8,530 nucleotides of DNA from Gemmatimonadota bacterium (GCA_003220975.1 QHTX01000015.1:1737-10266); one strand, 5' to 3'; positions 1-7,219 are shown, counted from the stretch's first letter. Program-made: numbers and translations. The notes: a model not told the origin generated them from the letters alone.

Positions 1-337
1 CGCTCACCGCGACGGGCCGCAGGTTCGCGTAGACACCGAGCAGCGCCCGCAGTGCGAGCAGCCCGGTCTCGGGCCGGAGGTGGCGCGGCGCGTGGTCGAG
101 CGACGGGTCCCCGACCGCACCGAGCAGCACCGCGTCGGCGTTCACCACTGCGGCGCGCGTTTCGGCGGGCAGCGGGCCTCCCGCGCTCGCGACGGCCGCC
201 GCGCCGACGGGGTAGTGGCTCAGGGCAAGCCGGAGCCCGAAGCGCTCCGCTGCAGCCTGCAGCACGCGGACCGCCTGGGCCGTCACGTCGGGACCGATGC
301 CGTCTCCCGGGAGCACGGCGATGCGCAGCTCCTTCAT
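1..337 (-). CDS. leuB: 3-isopropylmalate dehydrogenase, partial (N-terminal 112 residues)
   Basis: LeuB oxidises and decarboxylates 3-isopropylmalate to 2-ketoisocaproate with NAD+, the third dedicated step of leucine synthesis in the cytoplasm. I translated this frame by hand: it starts MKELRIAVLPGDGIGPDV, the standard opening of the isocitrate/isopropylmalate dehydrogenase family, and reaches the substrate-binding segment around residues 88-108 (RPETGLLALR, then YANLRPV). Arg97 and Arg107 have the same ten-residue spacing as the two substrate-contacting arginines of Thermus IPMDH. The reading frame is open to the window edge, so about two thirds of the usual ~350-residue protein is missing. 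The ATG at 337-335 overlaps the leuD stop in an ATGA, which implies translational coupling and fixes the start. It is the last operon gene visible. The YANLRP context favours LeuB over isocitrate or tartrate dehydrogenase. Confidence 0.93.
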   Translation of the reverse strand, partial: MKELRIAVLPGDGIGPDVTAQAVRVLQAAAERFGLRLALSHYPVGAAAVASAGGPLPAETRAAVVNADAVLLGAVGDPSLDHAPRHLRPETGLLALRALLGVYANLRPVAVS

Positions 338-912
338 GCTCGGCTGCGCTCGTATGCCGCGATACGGTCGCCCTCGAGCAGCGTGCGACCGATCTCGTCC
401 AGCCCGCGCAGCAGCATATCGCGCCGGTAGGGGTCGATCGCGAACGCGGCGCGGAAGCCGTGCGCGTCCTGCACCGTCTGGCCGGCGAGGTCGACCACGA
501 GATCGTAGCGGCCCGCGAACAGCTCGCGCATCTCGCCCGTGCCGAGCCGGACCGGGAGCAGGCCGCTCTGGCAACAGTTCGCGAAGAAGATGTCGGCGAA
601 CGACTCCGCGAGCACGGCGCGGAAGCCGTATTCGCGGAGCGCCCAGACCGCATGCTCGCGCGACGAGCCGCAGCCGAAGTTCGCGCCCGCGAGCAGCAGC
701 GTGGCTTGTGCGGCCTCGGGGTGGTTCAGCTCGAACGCCGGATCGGGAGAGCCGTCGGCGCCGTAGCGCCAGTCGTGGAACAGCACGGGCCCGAATCCGG
801 AGCGCTCGATGCGCTTGAGGAACTGCTTCGGGACGATCTGGTCGGTGTCCACGTTGGCGTGCGGCAGCGCGGCGACGCGGCCCGCGTGCCGGGTGAAGGG
901 GGGGGGCGTCAC
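334..912 (-). CDS. leuD: 3-isopropylmalate dehydratase small subunit
   Basis: LeuD is the small (swivelling-domain) subunit of isopropylmalate isomerase; with LeuC it interconverts 2- and 3-isopropylmalate. The 192-residue product has the normal length for the bacterial form. It shows the N-terminal NVDTDQIVPKQFLKRI motif (residues 20-35), the FGCGSSREHAVWAL substrate-binding loop (79-92) and ESFADIFFANCCQSGLLPV (103-121), all family signatures. I chose the GTG at 912-910 because it overlaps the leuC TGA as GTGA and puts the DTDQI motif at its usual distance from the N terminus. The frame is open further upstream, but that extension lies inside leuC and does not resemble LeuD. A run of nine C on the coding strand lies at codons 3-5, just after the start, and could be a slippage point. 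The gene overlaps leuC and leuB by four bases each. Confidence 0.95.
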   Translation of the reverse strand: MTPPPFTRHAGRVAALPHANVDTDQIVPKQFLKRIERSGFGPVLFHDWRYGADGSPDPAFELNHPEAAQATLLLAGANFGCGSSREHAVWALREYGFRAVLAESFADIFFANCCQSGLLPVRLGTGEMRELFAGRYDLVVDLAGQTVQDAHGFRAAFAIDPYRRDMLLRGLDEIGRTLLEGDRIAAYERSRA

Positions 913-2336
913 GCGGCGCTCCAGCGGCGCACGTCCACGAGCCGGCCGGCAATCCCAGCCGCGGCCGCCATGGCGGGGCTCATCAGGTGGGTCCGGCCGC
1001 CGCGCCCCTGGCGGCCTTCGAAGTTGCGGTTCGACGTCGCGGCGCAACGCTCACCGCTCGCCAGCACGTCGGGGTTCATGCCGAGGCACATCGAGCAGCC
1101 CGAGTTGCGCCACTCGAACCCCGCCTCGCGGAACACGCGGTCGAGCCCTTCGGCTTCGGCCTGCGCCTTCACCTGCTGGGAGCCCGGTACGACCAGCGCG
1201 CGGACGCCCGATGCAACCTTCCGACCCCGCACCACCCTGGCCGCACTCCTCAGATCTTCGATTCGTGCGTTGGTGCAAGAGCCGAGAAACACCCGGTCGA
1301 TCGGTAGCCCCTCAAGCGGCGTACCGGGCTTCAAGTTCATGTATTGGAGCGCCCGCTCCGCGGCCTGGCGCTCGGCGGCGCTGGCAAAGCCCGCCGGATC
1401 GGGAACGCGGCCCGTGATCTCCACCACCATGCCCGGGCTCGTCCCCCAGGTGACCTGGGGCGCGATGGCCCCGGCCGCGAGCGTGACACGGGCGTCGAAC
1501 TCGGCCCCCTCGTCGGTGCCCAGCGCGCGCCACCCCTCGACCGCCCGCCGGAAGCCCCCCCCCTCCCCCTCCCCCTCGGGCGCGCGCGGCCGGCCCGCGA
1601 GGTAGGCGAACGTGACGTCGTCGGGGGCGATCATCCCGGCACGCGCGCCGGCCTCGATGGACATGTTGCACACCGTCATCCGGCCCTCCATCGAGAGGCG
1701 CCGGACCGCGTCGCCGCCGTATTCGATCACGTGTCCCGTGGCGCCGGCGGTGCCGATGCGCCCGATGAGCGCGAGGATCATGTCCTTCGCCGTGACCCCC
1801 GGCCCGAGAGTGCCGTCGAACCGCACCTCCATCGTCTTGGGACGGGAGGCCACCAGACACTGCGTCGCGAGCACGTGCTCCACCTCGCTCGTGCCGATCC
1901 CGAATGCGAGCGCGCCGAACGCCCCGTGGGTGGACGTGTGCGAGTCCCCGCAGACGATCAGCATGCCGGGTTGCGTGAGGCCCAGCTCCGGCCCGATCAC
2001 GTGCACGATGCCCTGCCGGGGCGACGCGAGGTCGAACAGCTCGATGCCAAACTCGTGCGCGTTCGCCGCGAGCGCCTCGAGCTGGCGCGCCGAGACCGGG
2101 TCGGCGACGGGGAGGGTCCGGTCGTCCGTGGGCACGTTGTGGTCCACCGTCGCGATCGTCAGGTCGGGCCGCCGCACCCGGCGGCCCGCCAGCCGCAGGC
2201 CTTCGAACGCCTGGGGGGAGGTCACCTCGTGAACCAGGTGCAGATCGACGTACAGCAGCGCCGGTCCCTCCGGGAGCCGGTGCACGACGTGGGCGTCCCA
2301 CACCTTCTCGAACAGCGTGCGCACGGGCAGCCTCAC
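909..2336 (-). CDS. leuC: 3-isopropylmalate dehydratase large subunit
   Basis: LeuC is the 4Fe-4S catalytic subunit of isopropylmalate isomerase, related to aconitase. The 475-residue product follows E. coli LeuC closely: LFEKVWDAHVV at the N terminus, LLYVDLHLVHEVTSPQAF (27-44), CGDSHTSTHGAFGALAFGIG (129-148) and RTHLMSPAMAAAA near the C terminus. The three cluster ligands are Cys354 in GSCTNARIEDL and Cys414 and Cys417 in GCSMCLGMN. The GTG at 2336 overlaps the ilvC stop as GTGA, matching the other junctions. A second in-frame GTG at 2324 is a real alternative: a GAGG lies seven bases before it and it gives the E. coli-like N-terminal length. A low-complexity Glu-Gly loop at residues 254-261, after AGRPRAP, is slightly longer than the E. 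coli equivalent and is coded by a GGGGAG repeat. Confidence 0.96.
   Translation of the reverse strand: MRLPVRTLFEKVWDAHVVHRLPEGPALLYVDLHLVHEVTSPQAFEGLRLAGRRVRRPDLTIATVDHNVPTDDRTLPVADPVSARQLEALAANAHEFGIELFDLASPRQGIVHVIGPELGLTQPGMLIVCGDSHTSTHGAFGALAFGIGTSEVEHVLATQCLVASRPKTMEVRFDGTLGPGVTAKDMILALIGRIGTAGATGHVIEYGGDAVRRLSMEGRMTVCNMSIEAGARAGMIAPDDVTFAYLAGRPRAPEGEGEGGGFRRAVEGWRALGTDEGAEFDARVTLAAGAIAPQVTWGTSPGMVVEITGRVPDPAGFASAAERQAAERALQYMNLKPGTPLEGLPIDRVFLGSCTNARIEDLRSAARVVRGRKVASGVRALVVPGSQQVKAQAEAEGLDRVFREAGFEWRNSGCSMCLGMNPDVLASGERCAATSNRNFEGRQGRGGRTHLMSPAMAAAAGIAGRLVDVRRWSAA
1555..1576. repeat. C9 run plus CCCCCT hexamer repeat inside leuC
   Basis: On the plus strand, nine C in a row (1555-1563) are followed by two TCCCCC units and a final T. 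On the coding strand this reads as alternating Glu and Gly codons in a surface-type loop of LeuC. Hexamer changes would keep the frame, whereas loss or gain of one base in the C9 run would break leuC. It may be ordinary replication slippage in GC-rich DNA. Confidence 0.8.
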
Positions 2337-3382
2337 GGCGCCGCCACCAGCTCCTCGGCCGCCGCGGCCTTTCCTTCCTCCGACCAGGGCATCATGGCGC
2401 GCAGCTTCGCGCCCACGCGCTCGATCAGGTGGTCGTTCTGCTCCCGCCGCATCCGCTGGAAGTTCGGGCCGCCACGCTTGCTCTCCTCGATCCACTCGCG
2501 CGCGAACGCGCCGCTCTGGATGTCGGCGAGAATCTCTCGCATGCGGGCGCGCACGCCGGGGCCGATGAGCGTGGGCCCGCGGGTGTAATCGCCGTACTCT
2601 GCGGTGTCGCTGATCGAGTGGCGCATGAACGTCATGCCGCCGCGGTACATCAGGTCCACGATGAGCTTGAGCTCGTGCAGGCACTCGAAGTAGGCAAGCT
2701 CGGGGTCGTAGCCCGCCGCCACCAAGGTCTCGAAGCCCGCCGTGATGAGCGACGTGACGCCGCCGCACAGCACCACCTGCTCCCCGAAGAGGTCGCTCTC
2801 GGTCTCCTCACGGAACGTCGTGGGCAGCACGCCGGCGCGCGTGCAGCCGATTCCCGCCGCATAGGCGAGCGCGTCGGCGAGGGCGTGGCCGCTGGCGTCC
2901 CGCTCGACGGCGACGAGCGCCGGCACACCCCGCCCCGCCTGGAACTCGCTCCGGACCAAGTGGCCGGGTGACTTGGGCGCGACCATCGAGACGTCCACGT
3001 CGCGAGGGGGCGCGATCTCCTTGAAGTGGACGTTGAAGCCGTGGGCGAACATGAGCGTCTTCCCGGGCTTGAGCGCCGCCGCGACGCCTTGCTCGTACAC
3101 GGCGCGCGCGTGCTGGTCGGGCACGAGCATCATGATCACGTCGGCGGCGCGCGCGGCATCGGCCACCGGCTGCACGTCGAGCCCCTCCGCGACGGCCCGG
3201 GCCCACGAGCCCGATCCGCCTTCCTGGCGAAGGCCGACGATCACCCGTACGCCGCTGTCCCGGAGGTTCAAGGCGTGGGCGTGCCCCTGGCTGCCATATC
3301 CGATGACGGCGACGGTGCGGGGGCGCAGGCGGCTGATGTCGGCGTCCGCGTCGTAGTAGACTCGCAATGCAGTTCCTGACAT
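2333..3382 (-). CDS. ilvC: ketol-acid reductoisomerase, class I (short form)
   Basis: IlvC catalyses the Mg-dependent alkyl migration and NAD(P)H reduction of acetolactate or acetohydroxybutyrate, the second common step of valine and isoleucine synthesis. The 349-residue length fits class I enzymes. The Rossmann motif VIGYGSQGHAHALNLRDSG lies at residues 26-44, the catalytic His at AHGFN (His114), and the metal ligands in ETESDLFGEQ (Asp197, Glu201) and ECLHELKLIVD (Glu233, Glu237). The cofactor-specificity loop after beta-2 reads LRQEGGSGSW (51-60), about two residues longer than the common short loop and containing an acidic residue, so the NADPH/NADH preference is uncertain. I chose the ATG at 3382-3380 because MSGTALRVYYDADADI is the usual N terminus; the upstream open frame runs back into ilvN. 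It has only a weak Shine-Dalgarno (GGGA), and the gap from ilvN is 23 bases. Confidence 0.96.
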   Translation of the reverse strand: MSGTALRVYYDADADISRLRPRTVAVIGYGSQGHAHALNLRDSGVRVIVGLRQEGGSGSWARAVAEGLDVQPVADAARAADVIMMLVPDQHARAVYEQGVAAALKPGKTLMFAHGFNVHFKEIAPPRDVDVSMVAPKSPGHLVRSEFQAGRGVPALVAVERDASGHALADALAYAAGIGCTRAGVLPTTFREETESDLFGEQVVLCGGVTSLITAGFETLVAAGYDPELAYFECLHELKLIVDLMYRGGMTFMRHSISDTAEYGDYTRGPTLIGPGVRARMREILADIQSGAFAREWIEESKRGGPNFQRMRREQNDHLIERVGAKLRAMMPWSEEGKAAAAEELVAAP

Positions 3383-3405
3383 GGGTCGGTCTTTCCCGTT
3401 GAGGT

Positions 3406-3888
3406 TCACTCGGCCGGCAAGCAGGGCAGCGCCACGGCTCCGCTGCGCGTCATCTCGAGGATGCCGAACCGCTCGAGCGCGCGCACGAACGCGAGCACGA
3501 AGGCGCCCGTGCCCGCGAGCTGCACGATCGCCTGCTCCGGCGGCTCGGCCACCACCGTGGCCTTGAACATGTCGCACACGTCCAGCAGCTCCGCGTGCCG
3601 CTCGGGCGGCACCCGCACCTTGACGAGCGCCAGCTCGCGCGCCACGCCGTCCCGGACGGGGAAGCGCGTGGCGCTCTGGACACCCGACAGCTTGTGGAGC
3701 TTTCGCATCGTCATCTCCGCCGTGGCATCGTCGGTGTTTACGATCACCGTGAGCCGAGCCTGCCCGGGCGCGTCGCCGGGCCCCACGGCCAGGCTCTCGA
3801 TCGGCAGGTTGCGGCGCCGCAGCTCCCCGACGGCACGGTTCAGCGCCAGCAGCTCGCGGTCGAGCAGCAGCGAGAGCGCCTGCGCCAT
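3406..3888 (-). CDS. ilvN: acetohydroxyacid synthase regulatory (small) subunit
   Basis: IlvN is the ACT-domain subunit that activates the IlvB catalytic subunit and usually carries valine feedback inhibition. The 160-residue length matches the family, with an N-terminal ACT domain (about 3-75, including IESLAVG at 30-36 and MRKLHKLSGV at 61-70) and a C-terminal domain (ELALVKV at 85-91, VQLAGTGAF at 122-130, SGAVAL at 149-154). Aligned without gaps to E. coli IlvH, the valine-site residues Asn11, Gly14 and Asn29 are replaced by Arg, Leu and Pro. This predicts weak or absent valine inhibition (inference). The ATG at 3888 gives the usual length. An in-frame TTG at 3909-3907 would overlap the ilvB stop as TTGA, like the other junctions, and add seven residues. 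Neither start has a strong Shine-Dalgarno. Confidence 0.92.
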   Translation of the reverse strand: MAQALSLLLDRELLALNRAVGELRRRNLPIESLAVGPGDAPGQARLTVIVNTDDATAEMTMRKLHKLSGVQSATRFPVRDGVARELALVKVRVPPERHAELLDVCDMFKATVVAEPPEQAIVQLAGTGAFVLAFVRALERFGILEMTRSGAVALPCLPAE

Positions 3889-3905
3889 GGTGGCGCCGTC
3901 GCCGC

Positions 3906-5606
3906 TCAATCGCCTGCCGCGGCCGCCGGCTCCGCCTCGATCGGCTCGGAGAGCGTGGCGCCCGGTGGAATCATCGGGAACACGTTCGCTTCCTGCTCGA
4001 TCACGAACTCCACCAGCGCCGGCCCCGGCTGGGCGCTGGCCCGCGCGAGCACCGGCTCGAGGTCGCTGGCCCGCTCCACCCGCCACCCCGGAATCCCGTA
4101 GGCGTCCGCCAGCTTCACGTAGTCCGGGCTCCAGATCGGCGTCGCCGAGTAGCGACCGCCGTGGAAGAACTGCTGCCACTGCCGCACCATCCCGAGGTAG
4201 CCGTTGTTGAAGACGGCCATCTTCACCGCGATCCGCTCCTGCACCATGGTGGCGATCTCCTGCATGTTCATTTGAAAGCCGCCGTCCCCCGAAATGGCCC
4301 ACACGGCTTCGCCGGGCCGCGCCAGCTTCACGCCCATGGCGGCGGGCACCGCGAATCCCATCGTGCCGAGCCCGCCGGACGTGATGTGCGTGTTGGGTCG
4401 CCGATAGGGGTAGAGCTTCGCCACCCACATCTGGTGCTGCCCCACGTCGGTGACGATGGTGCAACGGTCGGGCGCGGCGTCGTGGATCGCGGCCACGATG
4501 TTCTCGGGCGAGAGGTCGCCGCAATAGGACTCCTCGCGCTGCCGCGCCCACCCCTGGACCTCGGCGATCCACGCCTCACAGCGTCGCGGCGCCACGGCGG
4601 CGACGAGCCGGGCCGTCGCCGCGCGCGCGTCGCCCACGATCGGCACCGCCACGGGGACGTTCTTGCCGATCTCCGATGCGTCGAGATCGATGTGGACGAT
4701 CGCGGCGCGCGGCGCAAATCCCTTCGTGTTCCCGGTCACGCGATCGTCGAACCGCAGCCCGATGCCGACGATCAGGTCGGCGTGCTGGATCGCACGGTTC
4801 ACGTGCACTTCGCCGTGCATGCCCGGCATGCCGAGGTGGAGCGGGTGGGACTCGGGGAAGGCGCTGATCCCGAGCAGCGTCGTGATCACGGGGATCCCGG
4901 TCTTCTCGGCGAGTCGCCGCACCTCGTCGTAGGCGCCGCTGAGGATCACCCCATGCCCCACCATGAGAAGCGGTCGCTCGGCCGCGGCGATCAGACGGGC
5001 GGCCTGCCGAACGCGGTCATCGGGAGGTGTCAGGTGCTGGGTGTCCGGTGTCAGCGAAAACCTGGCACTTGACACCTGACGCCCGACACCTGACACCGGC
5101 CGGTACTCCGTCTTCTGGTTCTGCACGTCCTTGGGCACGTCGATCAGCACCGGGCCGGGGCGCCCCTCGGTGGCGATCGCGATCGCCGCGCGCGTCTCGC
5201 TGATCAGGCAGTTGTGCTTCGTGATCGGGAGCGTAATGCCGAGCACGTCCGTCTCCTGGAACGCGTCGCGGCCCATCATGGGGCGGGGCACCTGCCCCGT
5301 GATCGCGAGGACGGGAGAGCTGTCCATGTGCGCGGTGGCGAGTCCGGTGACGAGGTTCGTGGCACCGGGGCCCGAGGTCGCGACGCACACGCCGATGCGG
5401 CCGGTCGCGCGGGCGTAGCCGTCGGCCGCGTGCGCCGCCGCCTGCTCGTGCCGCACGAGCACGTGACGGATCTCGGGGACGTCCGGGAGCGCGTGGTAGA
5501 AGGGCATGATCGCGCCGCCGGGATAGCCCCAGATCGTGTCCACACCCTCCTCGACCAGGACGCGGCAGAGGATCTGCGCGCCTGACAGCAGCTCGGCCAC
5601 GCTCAC
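3906..5606 (-). CDS. ilvB: acetohydroxyacid synthase catalytic (large) subunit
   Basis: IlvB is the ThDP- and FAD-dependent catalytic subunit of acetohydroxyacid synthase, which condenses two pyruvates, or pyruvate and 2-ketobutyrate, at the first committed step. In the 566 residues the N-terminal PYR domain carries GYPGGAIMPFYHAL (27-40) and the catalytic Glu54 in RHEQAAAHAADGYAR. The middle FAD domain holds GLRFDDRVTG (283-292). The C-terminal PP domain has the ThDP/Mg motif GDGGFQMN (440-447) with Asn468. The AHAS-typical MVRQWQQFF (473-481) includes Trp477, equivalent to the E. coli Trp that favours 2-ketobutyrate. The GTG start at 5606 overlaps the leuA stop as GTGA. The PYR-to-middle linker (about 164-196) does not look like other AHAS linkers: residues 170-194 are coded by a palindromic repeat. 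All catalytic motifs are intact, so the enzyme is probably active. Confidence 0.96.
   Translation of the reverse strand: MSVAELLSGAQILCRVLVEEGVDTIWGYPGGAIMPFYHALPDVPEIRHVLVRHEQAAAHAADGYARATGRIGVCVATSGPGATNLVTGLATAHMDSSPVLAITGQVPRPMMGRDAFQETDVLGITLPITKHNCLISETRAAIAIATEGRPGPVLIDVPKDVQNQKTEYRPVSGVGRQVSSARFSLTPDTQHLTPPDDRVRQAARLIAAAERPLLMVGHGVILSGAYDEVRRLAEKTGIPVITTLLGISAFPESHPLHLGMPGMHGEVHVNRAIQHADLIVGIGLRFDDRVTGNTKGFAPRAAIVHIDLDASEIGKNVPVAVPIVGDARAATARLVAAVAPRRCEAWIAEVQGWARQREESYCGDLSPENIVAAIHDAAPDRCTIVTDVGQHQMWVAKLYPYRRPNTHITSGGLGTMGFAVPAAMGVKLARPGEAVWAISGDGGFQMNMQEIATMVQERIAVKMAVFNNGYLGMVRQWQQFFHGGRYSATPIWSPDYVKLADAYGIPGWRVERASDLEPVLARASAQPGPALVEFVIEQEANVFPMIPPGATLSEPIEAEPAAAAGD
5026..5097. 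repeat. imperfect palindromic GGTGTCA-type repeat embedded in ilvB
   Basis: Two 28-base arms, 5026-5053 and 5070-5097, are inverted copies with 24 of 28 positions matching, separated by a 16-base loop. Each arm is itself built from short copies of a GGTGTCA-like unit. The element starts and ends as a clear compositional island in ilvB and is read through in frame as residues 170-194 (PVSGVGRQVSS...TPDTQHLTP). Its loop is less GC-rich than the gene. The structure looks like a dispersed intergenic-type palindromic repeat that landed in a tolerant domain linker. There is no transposase nearby and no clear target duplication. Confidence 0.8.
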
Positions 5607-7156
5607 ACCCCCCAGAGATAGACGGAGTTGAGCGAGTCGGACTCGAGCCGCTCGGCGAAGTGGGCCTTGTTGAGGGCATTGACGAGCGCGCGGGCGCAGG
5701 CATCCACGATATCGGTGGACGCCCCGTGGCCGGAGAGCGATTTGCCGTTCACCTTCGCCTGGAGCGACGCCTGGCCCAGGCTGTCGCGCCCGGGGGTCAC
5801 GGACTGGATCGCGAGGTTCGCCACCTCGAGCGGCTGGCCTACGATCTCGCTCACCGCCGCGAACGTGGCCGCGATCGGCCCGTCGCCCGACGCGGCGGCG
5901 CGGCGCTCGCCCGCCCAGGGGCCGGTCATGTGGACGTTCGCCGAGGCGCCGGCCGTGCCGCAGATCACGTGCAGGTGGCTGATCTGGAACAGCTCGGGCG
6001 CGTCGTGGAAGCCGTCGTGCAGCAGGGCGAGCAGGTCCTCGTCCAGGATCTCGCGCTTCTTGTCGGCGAGCGCCGTGAACTTGTGGTACAGGCGCTCGAG
6101 CGCGCCCTCACCCAGCTCGTAGCCCAGCTCGTGGTAGCGCCGCTCCAGCGCGTGGCGGCCCGAATGCTTGCCGAGCACCAGCGTCGACTGGGGCACGCCC
6201 ACCGTCTCCGGGCGCATGATCTCGTAGGTGAGGCCGTTCTGCATCACGCCGTGCTGGTGGATACCCGCCTCGTGGGCGAAGGCGTTGCGGCCCACGATCG
6301 CCTTGTTGGGCTGGGGGAACACGCCCGTGACGTGCGACAGCAGCCGGCTGGTGCGATACAGCTCGCGCGTGTCCACGTTGCAGCGGAACGAGGCGACCTG
6401 CGGCCGGACGTGGCTCGCCATCACGATCTCCTCCAGCGCCGCGTTGCCCGCCCGCTCGCCGATCCCGTTCACGGTGCACTCAATCTGCCCGGCGCCGGCG
6501 GCGATCGCCGCGAGCGAGTTCGCGACCGCGAGGCCCAGGTCGTCGTGGCAGTGCGCGGAGAGCGTCACGCGGTCCGCGCCCGGGACGCGCTCCCGCACGG
6601 CGCGGAACATGTGCTCGTACTCGACCGGCAGCGCGTACCCCACCGTGTCGGGGAGGTTGACCGTGGTGGCGCCCTCCTGGATCGCGGCCTCGACCACCCG
6701 GCAGAGGAACTCGAGGTCGCTCCGGCTCGCGTCCTCCGCCGAGAACTCGACGTCGTCGGTGTAGCGGCGGGCGCGGCGCACGGCCTCCCGGGCCAGCGCG
6801 ACACAGTCGTCCCGCCCGATCCGCAGCTTGTGCTCCAGGTGGATGTCGGACGTCGCGATGAACACGTGGACCCGGCCGCGCTCGGCGCCGCGCAGCGCCT
6901 CGCCCGCCAGATCGATGTCCCGGTCGGTGCAGCGCGCCAGCGCGGCCACGACCGGCCGGCGCACCGCCGCCGCGATGTCCCGGACACCGTGGTAGTCACC
7001 CTCGGAGGCGGCCGGGAACCCGGCCTCGATCACGTCCACATTCAGCGTGTCGAGTTGCCGGGCCACCTGCATTTTCTCCTCGGACGTCATCGTGTTGCCG
7101 GGCGCCTGCTCGCCGTCCCGCAGCGTGGTGTCGAAGATGACGACGTCTCGCATCAT
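5603..7156 (-). CDS. leuA: 2-isopropylmalate synthase
   Basis: LeuA condenses 2-ketoisovalerate with acetyl-CoA to 2-isopropylmalate, the committed step of leucine synthesis. The 517-residue product has the DRE-TIM metallolyase signature FDTTLRDGEQAPG (8-20), NLPDTVGYALP (167-177), the metal ligands in HCHDDLGLAVANS (202-214) and AHEAGIHQHGV (294-304). It also has a full C-terminal leucine-binding regulatory domain (about 390-517, with GHGASTDIVDACARALVNALNK near its end). The intact regulatory domain and lack of a lysine-type partner argue against homocitrate or citramalate synthase. Two adjacent ATGs (7156 and 7153) could start it; GGAGG at 7168-7164 is seven bases before the first. It is the first structural gene of the operon and sits directly behind a terminator hairpin and BCAA-rich leader, so its transcription is probably attenuated. 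Its stop overlaps ilvB. Confidence 0.97.
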   Translation of the reverse strand: MMRDVVIFDTTLRDGEQAPGNTMTSEEKMQVARQLDTLNVDVIEAGFPAASEGDYHGVRDIAAAVRRPVVAALARCTDRDIDLAGEALRGAERGRVHVFIATSDIHLEHKLRIGRDDCVALAREAVRRARRYTDDVEFSAEDASRSDLEFLCRVVEAAIQEGATTVNLPDTVGYALPVEYEHMFRAVRERVPGADRVTLSAHCHDDLGLAVANSLAAIAAGAGQIECTVNGIGERAGNAALEEIVMASHVRPQVASFRCNVDTRELYRTSRLLSHVTGVFPQPNKAIVGRNAFAHEAGIHQHGVMQNGLTYEIMRPETVGVPQSTLVLGKHSGRHALERRYHELGYELGEGALERLYHKFTALADKKREILDEDLLALLHDGFHDAPELFQISHLHVICGTAGASANVHMTGPWAGERRAAASGDGPIAATFAAVSEIVGQPLEVANLAIQSVTPGRDSLGQASLQAKVNGKSLSGHGASTDIVDACARALVNALNKAHFAERLESDSLNSVYLWGV

Positions 7157-7159
7157 GGG

Positions 7160-7170
7160 CTCCCCTCCCT
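7160..7170 (-). promoter_or_regulatory. leuA ribosome binding site
   Basis: The coding strand reads AGGGAGGGGAG just before CCC and the ATG of leuA. GGAGG at 7168-7164 has seven bases to the first ATG, close to ideal, and it is the strongest Shine-Dalgarno in the window. It lies 10 bases past the T-rich tail of the terminator, so it is transcribed only when the polymerase reads through. Confidence 0.8.
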
Positions 7171-7180
7171 CCCGTCCCGG

Positions 7181-7219
7181 AAAACGAAAACGCCGCGGAT
7201 CGTGGGATCCGCGGCGTTT
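7181..7219 (-). terminator. intrinsic terminator / attenuator (3:4 hairpin) before leuA
   Basis: On the minus strand, a perfect 14-bp stem (7219-7206 pairing with 7201-7188, GC-rich core CGCCGCGGATC) has a four-base CCAC loop. It runs straight into TTTTCGTTTT (7190-7181, overlapping the end of the stem). This is a Rho-independent terminator pointing toward leuA, 24 bases before its start codon. A terminator between a promoter and its own gene is the mark of attenuation. On the plus strand the hairpin is followed only by TTTGCTTGC, so it probably works mainly in the operon direction. Confidence 0.9.

Noticed and set aside
2337..2768. N-terminal extension of leuC into ilvC (about 144 extra codons open in frame)
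   Set aside because: The extension is antisense-like low-complexity sequence overlapping ilvC in another frame. LeuC homology begins at the GTG at 2336 or 2324.
5026..5097. CRISPR-like array from repeated GGTGTCA units
   Set aside because: The units are only about seven to ten bases, contiguous, arranged as an inverted pair and lie within a coding gene with no spacers or cas genes.
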